DNA from: Valencia hispanica | Lineage: Eukaryota > Chordata > Actinopteri > Cyprinodontiformes > Valenciidae | Direction: 5' to 3' | Assembly (NCBI GenBank): GCA_963556495.2 | Contig: OY747707.1 | Span: 28,282,871 to 28,346,870 of the forward strand | Length of the DNA: 64,000 bases | Shown: piece by piece, positions 1-12,100 of the stretch | Layout of the letters: every line of letters starts with the position of its first letter | Position numbering within the stretch: position 1 is the stretch's first letter | Position numbers and translations under genes: made by a program | The notes under the pieces: generated by a model | Databases searched by the model: none | Told to the model about the DNA's origin: nothing | Seen by the model: only the letters and a program-made list of their open reading frames with translations

Positions 1-67
1 CCGAGTTAATTGCAGGACTTGCTCTGTTACTGGCTTCATCGAGGAGAGAAACAGTAAAATAGAGTCA

Positions 68-373
68 AGAATATAACAATAATGTCTTGCATTTATATAG
101 CGCTTTTCAAGACTCTCAAAGCGCTTTACAACTCCATTATTCATTCACTCTCACATTCACACACCGGTGGAAGCAAGCTATGATTATAGCCACAGCTGCC
201 CTGCGGCAGACTGACAGAAGCAAGGCTGCCATATCGCGCCATCAGCCCCTCTGGCCAACACCAGTAGGCAGTTAGGTGAAGTGTCTTGCCCAAGGACACA
301 ACGACATGTAGCAAGTGGAAGCTGGAATCGAGCTGCAGGCTGACAACTCTACCACTGAGCTACAGCCGCCCTT
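68..373 (-). mobile_element. tRNA-derived SINE (minus strand)
   Basis: Read on the minus strand, it begins GGGCGGCTGTAGCTCAGTGG, where TAGCTCAGTGG (352-362) is a pol III A box. AGCTCGATTCC (324-334) follows as a B-box relative of GGTTCRANTCC. The 3' end (about 70-140) is a non-tRNA tail, GTAAAGCGCTTTGAGAGTC…GAAAAGCGCTATATAAATGC. A second copy at 14313-14634 has the same order and most of the same sequence. The plus-strand frame of 62 codons here is not a gene. Confidence 0.8.
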
Positions 374-723
374 AAATATATACAATGTATAAATCATGTA
401 CTAGATGAAAAAATAAGTGGTTAACATAGATGATGGCAGCAATTACTTCTTCAGCCGCTTTGTCAGGGAAAGGGAAACGATTAAACACAGAATCAGTGAC
501 TAAATTTTGTATTTCACTTTGAAAGTTAAAGTAATTACGGCAATAGCTCAATTGATGTGGGGCGGGTACACACAAAAACACCAAGACTTTTTGCCTGACA
601 AATCCTCTCAGTTAAAAGGTTACTTCAGTTAATTTTTGTTTGCACAGTAAATTAAAAAAGGAAATGACTCAAAACACATAAATGTCGTCAATGACCATAA
701 ATCTTGTGGATACCAAAGCTCAC
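374..723. other. gene-free stretch
   Basis: AT-rich sequence between the SINE and the candidate exon. No splice-bounded frame or recognised repeat was seen; a 70-codon minus-strand frame looks random. Confidence 0.4.
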
Positions 724-813
724 CTTGTGTGCTCTTCCTTGGTGGTCTTTCCTCCAGCCTCATTGTGACATCGTTGCTTCTGGGATCCATGATCCAGACG
801 TACCCGATGGCCC
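724..813 (-). CDS. unassigned candidate coding exon
   Basis: A 90-base open segment between a good acceptor (TAGTTTACAG) and a good donor (GTGAGC), in phase 1-1. In that frame it reads GAIGYVWIMDPRSNDVTMRL then EERPPRKSTQ. It has no stop and a protein-like composition with no low-complexity bias. I do not recognise the family. Phase 1 at its start matches the phase left by the myosin exon at 3558-3638, so it could be a myosin tail exon. It could equally belong to the next minus-strand gene or be chance. Confidence 0.4.
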
Positions 814-1119
814 CTGTAAACTACACATGATGTCAGATGTAGTCTCTGTACTTTTGTCACCTGTCCATGTTTTACAATACAGTGTAGAGTCGTGATCCAA
901 ATCTATTAATCTTGATTGATATTCTTTTGGACTTTTAGAATTTTACCCTTTCTTTGTATTTTGACTTTTTAAACATTTTCTGTTGAGTATCTAACCATTT
1001 AGAGAAAAAAGTTTTTATTTTCTTTGTCAAGGTGATGAACTCTGATCTGTTGAACACAATGACATTAGAGAAATCTGCTGATAATCAGATTTCCAACTTG
1101 CTCTGTGTCATTAATTTAA

Positions 1120-1385
1120 TTCAATTCTGTTTAATTATATAGCTCCAATTCACAACACGTAATCTCAGGGAACTTTACAAGAAAAGTAATTTCAATTCAG
1201 TCATATATACATTCCAATAATCCTTCAGTTCATTATTCCAATCAGTTTAAAAGTTTTGTATCTAAGGAAACCCAGCAGATTGCATCAATTATTCACTCCT
1301 CCTGAACAAACATGTAGCAACAGTAGACAGTTGCCTGCGTTGGGTCGTTGACTTCACAGCAATCCCTCATACTGAGCAAGCATTG
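1120..1385. repeat. dispersed teleost repeat, left part
   Basis: Contains TATATAGCTCCAATTCACAA, a stretch of the form CAGGGAACTTTACAAG, then TCTAAGGAAACCCAGCAGAT and GCAATCCCTCATACTGAGCA. I recognise this order from repeats widespread in fish genomes. It seems to continue at about 1795-2110 after an interruption that carries another SINE. Confidence 0.5.
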
Positions 1386-1429
1386 CTTTATTTATTTATT
1401 TTTCTTCAGATTTCGTGGCCAGAGTGGCA

Positions 1430-1600
1430 TTTATTCGAAAGTGGATAGTACATAGAAAGGGGGAGAGAAGTGGGGGAAGACATGCAGCAAAGGTCCCCTG
1501 GGATGGGACTCAAACCCGGAACAACGGCGTTGAGGACTAAGGCCTCTGTACATGGGGTGCCCGCACTAACTACTATGCTATGCGATGCTCCCTATTTATT
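1430..1600 (-). mobile_element. second tRNA-derived SINE type
   Basis: On the minus strand: GGGAGCATCGCATAGCATAG…, then CGGGTTTGAGTCCCATCCCA (B-box like), then GGGGACCTTTGCTGCATGTC and a CCCCC/CTCTC-rich tail. This matches the common fish SINE layout of tRNA-like head plus short body. It differs in sequence from the copies at 68 and 14313. It sits between two halves of a different repeat, implying later insertion. Confidence 0.6.
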
Positions 1601-1794
1601 TATTTCGAACTAAAATAACAAAAAGGTGAACACTTGATAAACAAAATTTAAAGATAAATACTTTCCAAGTTCGGAGGAAGTTGAACACTTATTTTGTCCA
1701 AAACCCTTTAGTGCATTATAAATCAAATTTAAATGCAGAACTATTACAACAATTCAACAGAAATAAACCATGTTACTCAGTACATAAAAATAGT

Positions 1795-2110
1795 AACGTA
1801 TGATGTAGTGACAGTGGACAGGAAAAACTCTTCTTAAGAGCAAGAAACATCCAGCAGAACCTGGCTCAGTACGAGCGGCTATCTGCCACGGCCGACTGGG
1901 GGTTCGAGAAGACAGAGCAGAGACACCAGAAGAACTGATGTAAGAGTAATTTCTATGTTAAAGAAAGTAAAACGTTTATAACAGGATACAGAGAACGTTC
2001 AGTTACTGTGAGCATCATCCCAGCTGATGCTTCACCTCCAACAAGCCACCACAGCTGAACAGAGCGCCTGAGATGTAGCTTCTATGGAGAGAAAAAGATG
2101 ACACCACCTA
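1795..2110. repeat. dispersed teleost repeat, right part
   Basis: Includes GTGACAGTGGACAGGAAAAA, CATCCAGCAGAACCTGGCTC and CGACTGGGGGTTCGAGAAGA, another familiar fish repeat block that in other copies follows the 1120-1385 type. The 1386-1794 gap between them holds AT-rich insert and the SINE. Confidence 0.45.
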
Positions 2111-2867
2111 CCATTAATACCTTTAAGCAGTTATTAAAGGTAGGTATTTTATTGGTCTGATGTAATATCTTAATCCTAGATGTCATGTTTTCATTAGATG
2201 TAATTAAAAAAATCATCATTATGAACTGTCTGTCTGTATTTAATCTATATAATTATGAAGTAAATGGACTTTTCAATAATATTCTAAGTTATTGAATGTG
2301 TTTTATATATACACACACATAAAATTAATTTATTTAAGCACTCCGAAACAAGCTTTTGTGATTATAAAGATATATTAGACTCTGACTGAGGGTAAAAGAA
2401 GCATGCTGAGTTACTCCCTCGGCCCGCTTTGTGTTTTTCTGATAAAATTATATGCACAGGGAAAGAACGCTCAAGTACATTTTTGAGCAATGGTTCTCCT
2501 TTGCATGGTCTAATCTGATCGATGGTGAGTACGTCCCTCAGGCCCTGCTGAGATCTGAGAAGCCACCAGGCTCATACATTTGAAAGGCATCTGTTTATTT
2601 TCAAGATGCAAATACAGCCCACCTCAAAGGCTATAAGCTGCGGAGAACACACAATGTGAATGTGCTGGAGTGCTGTGCCGGGAGGGGTGGGCTGGGCGTG
2701 GAGGGGGCTGAGGCCCCACTTGTGTCAGGTTCAGGCCCCCCCACACACAAACACCCCAACCCGTGAACCCCCCGGCGGCCACACACAAACATTGTTGTCT
2801 GAAAAGAAAGGCAGTTGCGACAGAGAGGCTTTCCTCACACCAAAACCATGTTTACCCATTCAGCAGC
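2111..2867. other. gene-free 3' flank
   Basis: AT-rich to about 2500, then a GC-rich, C-run-bearing patch (2650-2800). The plus-strand 151-codon frame at 2660-3115 has no homology or splice support and overlaps the possible minus-strand exon. No gene is called. Confidence 0.4.
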
Positions 2868-2873
2868 TTTATT
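2868..2873 (-). terminator. polyadenylation signal candidate
   Basis: AATAAA on the minus strand, about 24 bases after the stop of the possible terminal exon. The next AATAAA-type hexamer on this strand is near 2594 (in …TTGAAAATAAAC…). Either could end the myosin transcript. Hexamers are common in AT-rich DNA, so this is weak on its own. Confidence 0.3.
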
Positions 2874-2896
2874 TACAAGGGCTTAATGGAGCACAT

Positions 2897-3111
2897 TTAC
2901 ACAAGGTGTGCAGGCGACTGAGAAGCTCCATGTGCCAGATGAGGGCAGCCCTTAAGAGAGCCAGAGGAAACAATGCCAGATCTCCTCCCCCTGCCCTCCT
3001 CTCTCCAGCCCCTTTTGGCACCATCTCTTGTCCTCCACTGAGAGGCTCCAAGGATTGGGGGGCTGGGGCTGGGAAGGTTAATGTGCCCACTTTGATCTTC
3101 GTCAAGGCACA
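2897..3111 (-). CDS. possible 3'-terminal coding exon of the myosin gene
   Basis: After an acceptor-like TTCTTACTCAG, an open frame in the phase left by the exon at 3558-3638 runs about 71 codons ([19 protein letters not shown]…, Ser/Pro/Gly/Arg-rich, low complexity) to a stop at 2897. AATAAA follows about 24 bases downstream. It does not complete the third IQ motif, and its content resembles GC-rich filler. A second frame is open here too. Support is phase, acceptor and polyadenylation signal only. Confidence 0.3.
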
Positions 3112-6100
3112 CTGAGTAAGAATTAATTTACATTTCAGATGAAAAGGTTGACAGTATAAAAAGGCATCTTGTTTCTGGTATGTGAGAGCTGTGTAATAGG
3201 CCAGGAATTTGAGAGAGGAAGTCGTGAGGAAACAGAAGGGATAAGCCCCTCTCTTGCCTTTACTGGGAATGAGATGAAAGAAAATACGGATCTCAGTATG
3301 CACAGTTCTTCAGAAACATGGGGACCAAATGCTGCCCAAACTTTCAAAAGCGTTTCTCTATGCATTATTAATCAATAATTACTATTTCGTGGGCCACTCG
3401 TGGAGATCAAAAAGGTGTTTCACAAAGAAACAAGGTTTGTAGACGTTTATCCTCATTCTTTTTAAAAAATTCCCCCATACAGAGTTACATGAGACAGTCC
3501 AGATGTTTGCACATCACTATGCGTTGCACTTCTAAGGAAAACACAAACATTTTATACCAGACTGTATGCGGATTGCAGCTTCTTCCCGCTCCTTCTTTAT
3601 TTGCTTGAGATTCCGCCGTGCAACGTAGCCCCTCCAGGCTAGAAGAAGAGGGAGAAACAGTGTGTGTGTGACCTACCTCTGTGAAACAAAATAGACTGCA
3701 TATACTACACCAGATCCCACTTCAAAACACGGCTAAACCAGGTGGCCGCAGAACGGCTCCCTTTGAACTTTCTGAGGCCTTATTGTTTGCTCTGAAGCAT
3801 TGCTCTTAACCCTCTTGGGTCAACCTGTGGTTATCAAACTATCTATTTCAAAAAGATTCACAGACACAAACTGCAAAGAGTCCAGTAATCGGTTCCACAT
3901 CTAAACTGTGACTGTTTCATCTTTTCAGAATAAAAGAATACACAGGAACTCATTTTCTGTATGTTCAGGGTATGTTTGACTATTTCGTGTTTAAGTTAAC
4001 AGAACTCCACCTGACTGGATGATGATGGCTCCGTGGTTTCTTTTCTCCTTTACTTTCCGGTATCGGCGGGCCCCGAGCCAGCCTTTAGCATAAGCTTGCA
4101 TCACCACCACCCGAGCTATCACCTCCCGCAGCAGCAGGTTCAGCTGCTCCACATGGTAGTACTTCAAAAACACCTGAAAGGACATTCAGTCCAACTATGC
4201 TCTCTTTCTGTTATCAAACTCATAATTTAAAAAAATTCACAAATTCTAACTTCAAAATTACTTTACCTTTAGGAGTATATATATGAAAAAAGAAATCATG
4301 CTACCTTTGTCTTTCCCAGCACTGTGCCTTGTAGTTTGGCCCGCTCCAGTATAGCAACAGCATTTTCTCTGCTTGTTTCAGGCATCTGGTGAGCTCGAAA
4401 TGCAAGATAATAATATCTGTGAGACAAACAAAGACTAAATAAAATTATAAAATTGGAAATCTTTCACTTCTAGAGATGAACAGAGACTGCCTTAATAAAG
4501 TTTATTGGGAGTCCTGGTACAGATGTGTAAAAAAAACCAAATAATTATTTACTGCAGTTCTCTAACAATGAGCTTGGATATTTTTTTAGCTCCTTTCCTT
4601 TCTCCTCACTGTGCCTGTGGCCAAGAGAAACTTCCATCCTGACTAGTTTTTCAGTGGTTTTAAATAATAATAATGTTTTAATTGTAGATAAAGGAGGTTC
4701 AAACGAGTAGCTATTTTCATTATTATGATGATCCACACACATCCACTTCAATTTAAAGACACATTATTTTTCTCATTTTGAAGAGTGACCAAGAGGCACT
4801 GACATTTCTGTTATGGCATCCCCCTAGAAATTACAAACAGGCTTTTTATTATATGCATTTTGTAGAAATTGTGAGGGGGCAAATAATTCTGGAAATAGTT
4901 CTGGCAAAGAACTACATTGTTTATGTTTTGCTGTAAGAAAGGTTTATAGCTAAATCTGGAGAAATCATTTTAATTTTGTCAGTCTTTTTTTTAGTTTTTT
5001 TTATCCTCTTATTCATACAGGTTTGTCTCTTGAGACTCAATGTCTCATTTACAAGAGAAACTTGTCCTGCAACTCCCTTTGTGATTTTTAGCCAATGTGC
5101 AATTTTTCAAAGATCAACACACATCTGCCTTATTTGAATAGCATCTTCTCCTGCCTTTGCAATTTTGAAGAGTGTCTTGTAAACTTGTGCCTCCTGTCAC
5201 ATCATATTTAAACTGCTTGAAGCAGGGAGCCATAGATTACTAACTAAAGGCTCCCTAATCAACTTAAAACACGAGATAACATTTATTTCTTAGGAACTAC
5301 TATTTTGTTGTAAAACAATATTTCTTAACATAACATTTTAGGCAAGATATAATTTTTTTATGGTAAGATTTTCTCTATGAGACGAAGTTATTGCAATAAA
5401 AGTTTCATTTATTCTACAGTTTTTACACATCTGTCACTGGGATGCCAAAGAATTTGGAGAGTGCTGTACTTGTTTATGAAAGCAAAAGAAAAACAAAATC
5501 TCATAGACAATGCAACAAGAAGAACTGTTATTTCTCTTTAATTTAAGTCCTAAATATTTCATAACCAGGAGGTCCTACAGAAATCAGAGAATTAACTTTG
5601 TCTTTCATCCTGCGCATCATGTAGCTAGCTCCCTTAAAACACATTTCTGCTTTTAAAGCAAATTACTCAGCTCTGATTAGTTTGAAAATCAGTTGCTCAG
5701 ACAGGACAAAGACCCATTGTTGCAAGACTGTTGAAAATACAGTCATTTCAGACCTATCACCTGCATCCGTCCCACTGCTGTTTATTGCTCACATTGTCTG
5801 AATCCAGGTTCTCTTGTTGTAGTTTACAGAATAGCAGCACAGAATAGGGTGGCTCTGAGTGTTTGAACAGGGACATCAAGGCTCCAGAGCCCCTGGTTCA
5901 TCTCCAGTGCTCAGGAGTTGGTCAAAAAGAGAAGAACAAGAAGAAGAAGAAAAAAGTTCTTTGAACTCCCCTCCCTGCCTCGGTCTAAAGCCTTTCATAC
6001 TAATTCCTGTTGATACCTGTTATTTCTTTGATGGTAAATACAAAGCGCTGCAACATCAGACGAGCCTTTGATATGAGAGCACAAATTTAAATCAGTTTTT

Positions 6101-9100
6101 TACTAAGGGTGCAGTTTAGCCATTCGGGTCCTTCTATACAATCCCGGCCGGGCTCAGGTGGGATGATGCGAACTCAACAGCAGAGGTTTAAACTGAAGCA
6201 GCACACTCTTCAGTTGGCAGAATCACACATGCAAGACAATAAAAAAATGTTTTCATGTCAAGTCATGCATGATCCTCCAGTAATCACTCTGATACGTGGA
6301 GCAAAAGTAGGATATGCAAGGAAGCATCATAAGTCTGCTGAAAGTTTCAGCTCACCAAAATTAAGCAAATAGTTTAAAGCTTCCTTTCAGCAAAGAGACT
6401 AACCCGTCATCTCAAAGTTTTCTCCTACTGGCCAAAAGCCCAAGTTAATTAAATTACAGATCATTTTAAAACTTCCACATTAGAAGTGGATACATATTTT
6501 TCAAAGCAACATTGATCAAACATGAAGAGTTTTCTCACAGACTAATCTAAATATGTTTTTTCCCCCTTGAAATGACTCAGGATGTTCAAGTTCAAGCCAT
6601 GTTAAAAGCATTGTGTGGTGCTTAGTAAGAGTTATCAGATCATGTTCCAAATTTTGGGGAAAAAAGCGCCTTACGTAAAGTTCCCCTAATGATGAAGCCT
6701 TTTTTAATTGTGTTCTGATACAATACCAGTGGGACGGGAAGGCTAGGTTTGAGCTTTTCCAGGTCATTTGGTCCAAGAACAAACTCTCGTTATGAATAGT
6801 AAAAGAAAACCCATTAAAATGCATCTCCCCTTATAATTACGGTTCCACCCTGTTTGAATTTTTTCCATTTTTCCCAGACTACAGTATCCACCCTGTTAAA
6901 GTAGTCCTAAGATTAGGTGCTGCTCTATCACTAATGACTACCAATTAGTCTCCCTCTTGCTCGGCTCAACTTGAACTTCCATCTAATTAAAGAACTCGTG
7001 TTTCTGTGTGATACAGAGCGGCGCTAACTAATTCTGCATCCCCTCTGGAGGATGCAGAGCAGTGACGCAAAGTGGAAATTCAAACCCATCTCATCACCAC
7101 TACAACCTGTTGACAAACTCCTCGAACTGGATGCGGTGTGAGTAGCCTTGTCGGCGGATGTTGACTGTCTCCAGGATGCCAGTGTAGCGCAGCTGCACCA
7201 TCACCCTCTCCTTGCAAAAGCGCAGTGCCTGCCTGTCATCATTGGGTTTGATGCAGCGCACAAAGTGTGGCTGGCCCACCACCATCTTAGAGAGCAAGTC
7301 CATCAGGGAGTACTGTGAGGCAGAGCAAGAACACTGTAAAAGCTTGATTTTATGCATTCATATCAAATAGCAGAAAAATGATACAACTTTTTCCACACAA
7401 GCTAACATAAGGCAGAAACAGTATCTGACAGATTTAATCAGTCCCAAAATCTTTAAACTGTTTTAAAGTCTCATAGAATGGACAAAAATAGTGGAATTAT
7501 TTGAGAAATTGTTTTGCATTATTACATGTTAAATCTATTTTAATGCCTTTAATGGCCTTCATAATATTAAAAAATAAATAAATAAAAAACTTGTGAAGTA
7601 AGAATATGAAGTGTATACAAGTTTATAACTGAGAACCTCAAAGATCTAATGATTAATTTGCTAAAAAATAAATTAAAGATTTAATGTTTGCTTTAAATGT
7701 AATATTAAGATTGGGTTAATTAAAGCAGCTATACTGAATCTGCAGAACAAGCTACCACAACAGTCACAGAACTCTCATCCCTCCCGTCGGCTATCATGCC
7801 TACGTGACCTCCCCCTGATATGGGAACTCGCATTGCCACAGTAAACGAGACAATGAAAAACACAGTCGCAATTATCATGAAGTAATATGGCGGGAACGTC
7901 TTGTTTTCTGCAACTTCAAAACTTGTTTTTCTTTTTGGGACTCTGATAGTTTGTTCTAAAGTTGAAGTGGTAGCAGTCGGCTGTTTCTCCTTCTTTGACA
8001 TTATTTAGCGGAGAACCTCTCACAACAGTGGTGTTCTGTTGCAAATTCGGAGCGCGTAATGATTGGAGGAGCAGCATAAATGCGGAAGTGCGCTCATCTA
8101 GTGAGACAAACAACCGGATGGTCCAATCATTGGTTTCTGACCGAGCCATGTTATTGGCTGAGGTTTTTAGACAATTGTGACAGAACCACCTAATAATTAA
8201 AAATAAAAATTTAATCTCCACAAATTTTTTATAGCTATACTATGTTGTTAACTTTGTCAGGAAGCATGAAAAGAAATGTTTTAGGCTAGCGTGTTTTGCA
8301 GATTTGCCATAGCAGCTTTAAGGCCCCTTTAGAAAACATTGAAACTTGACCAGGGTACATGACATGGACAGTGGTTTGCACTGTTCACTCACAGCAAGAT
8401 GGACATGGTTCAGATGTCTTTTTGTATCACCATTTGATTCAGGATCCATCCCCTATCTATACCTACTTAATCCTTAGATCTGAAATAATCTGAAAATAAC
8501 CCAGCTGAACTCCTTTCATTTGGAGCTGCTCTCAGAATTCTACATGATTGAATCTTCATCAGTGTAGACAGAGTGTCTGCACAGTGTAGCATGAGATTAA
8601 TTAGCATTATTATTAGGTAATGCCACAACATTTGAGCAGTATTTGCATAGAATCTGTAGCATTGGCATCCATGAGGGTTGGATGTGTTGGATGAGTCTCT
8701 AAATTGACCCTCTTATGCCATAGTCCAAAAATATTTGTTGCAGCTTGTCTTAGCTGGAGATTACATAACATATGCTTCAAGTATTAGATGCATAACAAGG
8801 TGATTCTGGAGCATTACTTACTTAAAACGGCTAATCTTGAATTGCTATAGAAAAGTGGTATAAGGAGGAGGCATACAGGATATGCCTGCAGCTCAAATCG
8901 ACCATAAATTTGTGTTTGTCATGCACTTGATCAAGCGCATTTTTATTTTATTTTATTTGTTTGCACAATGAATAAGTACACTCTTTACAAGAAGAAAATT
9001 ACTTTAGCATACAGTGCAGGAAGAGGCAAAAAGCCAATTTGGCTTATCAAAAGCCTCTACCCATTAATAATTTGAACATAAAATTCAACAAATAATACAA

Positions 9101-12100
9101 TTCACATAGAAAAAGATAAACAGAAATAAAATAAAATAAAATTAACTAAATACAATACATTAAAAAAACAACAGATTGGAACTAGTAAATGAATACTTTA
9201 ACAATACAAGGAAAAAGAGAAAGGAAAGAAAAAACTAATAGTTACTTCCGATAATTAGATGATTTTTAAGATGCTTTTTAAAGTTAGCCACAGTTGAACA
9301 TAGACCTGCTAAATAAGAAAACCTGTTCTATAGAACTGAGCCCCTAAAACAAATAGAGAATTGAACCAAGGAAAAGAGATATTTTGGAGGATGGAGATTC
9401 ATGCACTGTCGCGTGTTATAAAAATGAATAGATTAATTTGCAGTAAAATAGGCGTTGAACTGAATAGGTATTTTCCCTTCCGTTAATAAAATCGTATAAA
9501 TACAAACACATATTTGAAAAATCTTTACCTAATAAATAGACAAAATCTTTAAAGTTTTAAATAACAGAGCAGTAGTAGCATATGGTTCTGATCTAGTTGC
9601 CAATCTCACAAATCGCTTCTGAAGAATAAAAATTTTATGTAAGGTAGTGGAGAGGGTACTTCCCCAAAGCATGTTACAATAAGAAATATATGGATGTACA
9701 AGGCTAAAATATAAGGTGAGAAGACACGTGGTAGGTACAAGATGGCCGACTCTTTTTATTATACCAATAGACCTAGGAATTTTTGAACTAATAAAGTCTA
9801 CGTGTAATTTCCAGCTCAATTTGTCATCAATAAAAACACCCAGGAATTTGATCATTGATACCTGGTCAGTCGAATCTATTGGAATTTCTATAGTGTCTTA
9901 GTTATAGAATTTCTTTCCACTAAAAATAATAAAGTTAGATTTTTTTGTGTTTAGAAATAATTTATTCATTCTAAACCAATTAGCATTAGATGGCAAAATC
10001 AAATTGGCCAACTTAATCAAAACACTGAGGTTTGCATGTGACTCAACTAAAGCTGTGTCATCTGCAAACATAATCAGTGGGAGGACGTTGGAGACAGTAA
10101 ATATGTCATTGATGTAAAAAAGAAATAACAGAAGTCCAAGAATGGAGCGCTGTGTTACACCACATTGTAAAGTAGCACCATTAGAAAGGCATCCATTTAT
10201 GGAAACAAACTGGGTTCTATTTTAAATATAATTATTTAACCATTTGTGGACTATATCTTTAAAGCCATATTTATTTAATTTAGCGAACAGAATTTTACGG
10301 TTTACAGTGTATTGAATGCTTTGGAAAACTCTAAAAATATACTGCATGTTAATTTGTTATTTTTAAGAGCATTTATGATTTTATTGGTCAGATGAAGTAA
10401 AGGCATATAAGTGGAATAAGTTTTGCGAAACCCATATTGGCAATCATTAAGAATTGCATTATTGTCTAGATGAAGGATAATTATTTTATGGACACATATT
10501 TCCAAGTATCTTAGAAAAATATGGCAAAATCGAAATTGGTCTATAATTTGACAAATTTGAGGGATTGTCAGCTTTAAATAAAGGGATGCATTTTGCAGTT
10601 TTTAATTCCACTCCTTATTCACCACTGTTTCATTATTAACTACTGTTTAGGGGGAGTGTCTCCCAATCTAATGATGCATTTGATTTTGGTAAAAAGACAT
10701 TAAAGTTGCAAGCTGAAATGCCAGTAGGACTTGCTAAATGCTGTGATGCTAACTTTTATTAGCAATACAAACTGATAACATGTATTTTTCTCCAATATGT
10801 ATGTTGAAACACTAGAGGAAAATGTTCACAAGCATGAAACAGAAGCTGTGTGTCCAGATGTGTCCAACTGGTTTAATAAGATTGAAACTGTTTGCAAATT
10901 ATTGAGTGTACGTAGATTAAAACTCCCATTATATGTTATGTGCTGGACTCTGGGCTGAGAGAACCTAGACTTTTCAAGTTGATATTTAGAGTTCAAGAGA
11001 CATCTTTTGTTTTCCTAATTCGGAACCTGATCATTCCAACTTCCAAGGACAAATCAAATACGTCACAAATATGAGGTCTTGTTTCCTAATGCCTTGTTCA
11101 TATTTGTCTTGGCTTGTAGCAGGTCAGTTCAAATGTTTACTATACAGTTGATATCAAATAAGATTTCACTGATTTGCAGCCCCGAATGCACATTTATGTT
11201 TGAACACGGAGTTAGCAAATGAGACTGGAAGCGAGGCATAAGTCAAGGCCTTCATTTGTCATGATCCTATAAGACATATGCAACCTTGAAAACAGAAGTT
11301 GGAATGTGAAAGAGAATAAAACCTTTTAACCTGGACATTTTTTTGCTTTATTTTGAACTGGCATTGGGTTTATTACTTTAAACTTCCACTCTCAAACCAG
11401 AACATATCCCAATCCTGAGTTGCACATTATTATGCTGATTTTAGAAAGTAAATTTCTGATGTAAAATTATAGACTGTGCCAATTTATCATCATCCAAGTG
11501 TGATATATCTTGTTTTCATTGCCTGATTATCAGACTGGGCTATATATTCCTTCAAACTGTCTCTAGTCTTTCTTTGATCCTGCAATCAGGTGTTATTGAT
11601 ACAGTTGAAGTTCATCAATTGTGCATGAAGCACAATAAAACAGATAGCAGATTGGATTTCCACCCTGCAAGAAGACTAGAAGCCCTGCAGAATCTAAACA
11701 GCTATCAAAAGCCTCAAACGAAAAAATCAGTTTAAACGTTTTTATAATAAAATATTTCCATCAGCTATGGAGATAAAAAGTTATTTTATGTTGTTGTTGG
11801 TTACTTTGAAAAATCAGAACAAAAACACCTACACGAAAGTAAGATGCCACGGTCTGCCTCCTCATGCTGGTGGTTTCTTCTGGGTGACGCATCATCTCCA
11901 TGGTGTCCACCTGAACGCAAACATTCACAGTTAAAACCTTGCATTGATAAAACAGCTCTGACTCGACGCAGGAGATTCGAATGTGATGCTATTTATTTCA
12001 AGCCTGGTAGTCTTCAGTGGGCTCTGCGGAGATAAAAGTATCATTATTGCACAGAAAATATAGCAGCTTTCAGGTCTCTAAACAGGCAGCTTGGGAATAC

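Noticed and set aside
324..362. Functional tRNA gene (A and B boxes on the minus strand)
   Set aside because: Box spacing is short, the cloverleaf cannot be drawn, and the segment continues into a repeated SINE tail; it is a tRNA-derived head, not a tRNA gene.
2660..3115. 151-codon plus-strand frame
   Set aside because: Pro/His-rich translation of a C-rich patch with no splice or domain evidence; composition artefact.
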